In this document: in pieces, positions 4,503-5,521 of the stretch
Layout: every line of letters starts with the position of its first letter
How positions within the stretch are numbered: the first letter of the stretch is position 1
Assembly (NCBI GenBank): GCA_009784995.1
Contig: WQXE01000125.1
Location: 1-5,521 of the forward strand
Reading direction: 5' to 3'
DNA from: Treponema sp.
Lineage (GTDB): Bacteria; Spirochaetota; Spirochaetia; Treponematales; Breznakiellaceae
DNA: 5,521 nt
Notes under the pieces: model-generated
Database searches by the model: none
Seen by the model: only the letters and a program-made list of their open reading frames with translations
What the model was told of the DNA's origin: nothing
Made by a program: the position numbers and the translations under genes

Positions 4503-5521
4503 TTACCTTCCCCGGTTAAAATCATTTAAAACAGCATTAATTCTAGGCGCCCATTGCGCGACATATTGAGTGGGATTTGTTCTTCCAAGACCATCTCTAA
4601 AATCAAGAACAAAATCATCAAACGGAAAATCAGGAATTAAAGCAAAGTTCCTTGGCGTAATATAATTTATATCTCTTGACATTACGACAGTTTCATTAAC
4701 ATCCCGCATATTTCTTGAAGCCCAATAATGATCTTCCAGCCAATCAGTATCATGAGGAACAAACCAGTATTCCGCGGCTCTAAGAATAACATCAACTTCC
4801 GCAGGAGAAAAAATACTTGGAATAACCAAAACAGTATCTATAGCGTCAACACGAAGATTATTCGCTCTTGGTCCTCTTGGCGCAAGCACATAACCCGCGG
4901 TAAATCTGTCATTCATTTGCGCTTTTCTCCATTCAGGATCAAATGTCATAGAAACACGCCCATCCATAAACGCTGACCAGTTCCAGCCCCAGTCATAATT
5001 CGGCTGTGTCATTATAAGACCTTCGGTTATCAATTGATTGTAAAATTGTAAAGCTTCGATAAACGCGGGACTGTTAGTCCCGTTTTGAGCTCTTCCCTGC
5101 GCGTCAAATGTAACAAAATTACCGCCATTTCCAAAAACTAACGATTTAATAAAATCACGCGGATCATCACAGGCTATAGCGAAAGTTGAACCGCGTCTTA
5201 ATCTTTTGCAAAGTTCATGGAATGTAGTCCATGTCCAGTTATTACTTTTTTGTAAATCATAAATATATTCAGGACCCAGACCCGCATTCACTAAATGCTG
5301 AGAATTAAAAAAAATCATTGCTGTTCCCCATCCGTCATTCGGACGTCCATACTGCCAGCCGTATTGTTTCCCGTTAATAGTCATATAACTTTCTACAAAA
5401 CCGTTATACATAGGAGTGACTCCGGCAACCGCTTCACGATTTTTTAGATTTACAGTTTTTGAATCGCTTATAGGATATATAAGCCCCTGTCTTTGCAAAA
5501 CCATTGCCATAGAAGAGGTAA
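4503..5521 (-). CDS. ABC transporter extracellular solute-binding protein (family 1, sugar type), 5' part missing
   Basis: The frame is open to the right edge, so the N-terminus with any signal peptide is missing; the first Met in view (5510) is probably internal. Numbering from that Met, the protein shows features of periplasmic or lipoprotein sugar-binding proteins (SBP_bac_1/8, type 2 fold): YGWQYGRPNDGWGTAMIFFN (50-69), the hinge-region strand where the ligand site is built; NNWTWTTFHEL (90-100), the usual 'WTWDEF' segment; GNGGNFVTFDAQGR (127-140) followed by NSPAFIEALQFYNQL (146-160), the usual 'lnspe...ALqfy.dL'; WNWSAFMDGRVSMTFDPEW (176-194), the 'F..GkaAM...g.w' segment; and a C-terminal helix YVAQWAPRINAVLNDF (316-331). 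Its many aromatic residues suit carbohydrate binding, but the ligand cannot be named. It ends in tandem stops (TAATAA on the minus strand, 4505-4500). Permease genes are not in the window and could lie beyond the right edge only upstream of this gene. Confidence 0.87.
   Translation of the reverse strand, partial: TSSMAMVLQRQGLIYPISDSKTVNLKNREAVAGVTPMYNGFVESYMTINGKQYGWQYGRPNDGWGTAMIFFNSQHLVNAGLGPEYIYDLQKSNNWTWTTFHELCKRLRRGSTFAIACDDPRDFIKSLVFGNGGNFVTFDAQGRAQNGTNSPAFIEALQFYNQLITEGLIMTQPNYDWGWNWSAFMDGRVSMTFDPEWRKAQMNDRFTAGYVLAPRGPRANNLRVDAIDTVLVIPSIFSPAEVDVILRAAEYWFVPHDTDWLEDHYWASRNMRDVNETVVMSRDINYITPRNFALIPDFPFDDFVLDFRDGLGRTNPTQYVAQWAPRINAVLNDFNRGR

Noticed and set aside
4728..4976. A plus-strand 82-codon open frame
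   Set aside because: It is antisense to well-conserved solute-binding protein sequence and its translation is low in hydrophobic structure; a shadow of the real gene.
5508..5510. The ATG at 5510 as the true start of the solute-binding protein
   Set aside because: The frame is open to the window edge, there is no signal peptide after this Met, and the first conserved lobe strand expected in the family is missing, so the start lies outside the window.

Overview
The window looks like a chromosomal stretch of a moderately AT-rich bacterium. My best guess is a spirochaete of the Treponema type: the mix of a DUF2804 protein, a GenX/EpmA-type lysyl-tRNA synthetase paralogue, a DUF4143 ATPase and a sugar-type ABC solute-binding protein fits that group, as does the style of the MurD sequence. 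This is a judgement from protein character only; Firmicutes or other host-associated lineages cannot be excluded. No rRNA, tRNA, phage, transposase or CRISPR sequence is visible.

Layout from left to right. A DUF2804 gene on the minus strand (1-632) runs off the left edge. It is divergent, across a 48-bp gap full of small palindromes, from murD (681-2126, plus), which encodes the D-glutamate-adding enzyme of peptidoglycan precursor synthesis. A 114-bp gap filled by a hairpin-forming repeat built on ACACGGAG units separates murD from an epmA/genX-like gene (2241-3233, plus, TTG start). That gene carries a related CACGGAG repeat inside its own reading frame, adding a short Thr/Glu/Gly-rich insertion to the protein. 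Its 3' end overlaps by 9 bp the 3' end of a convergent gene for an AAA+ ATPase with a DUF4143 C-terminus (4427-3225, minus). Upstream of the ATPase gene, a 75-bp gap holds an 18-bp inverted repeat that overlaps its likely promoter. A family-1 type ABC extracellular solute-binding protein (minus, stop at 4503) then runs off the right edge. Every base not in a gene lies in one of these three gaps, so no gene-free stretch exceeds 114 bp.

The genes do not form one pathway. murD and epmA are housekeeping functions (cell wall; translation-factor modification) that may be co-transcribed. The ATPase and the solute-binding protein look like accessory or nutritional genes. I find no convincing new multi-gene system. 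The most interesting signals are the repeat family shared between the murD-epmA gap and the epmA reading frame, and two genes (murD and the ATPase) whose promoter-like boxes end only 6-7 nt before the ATG, suggesting leaderless mRNAs.
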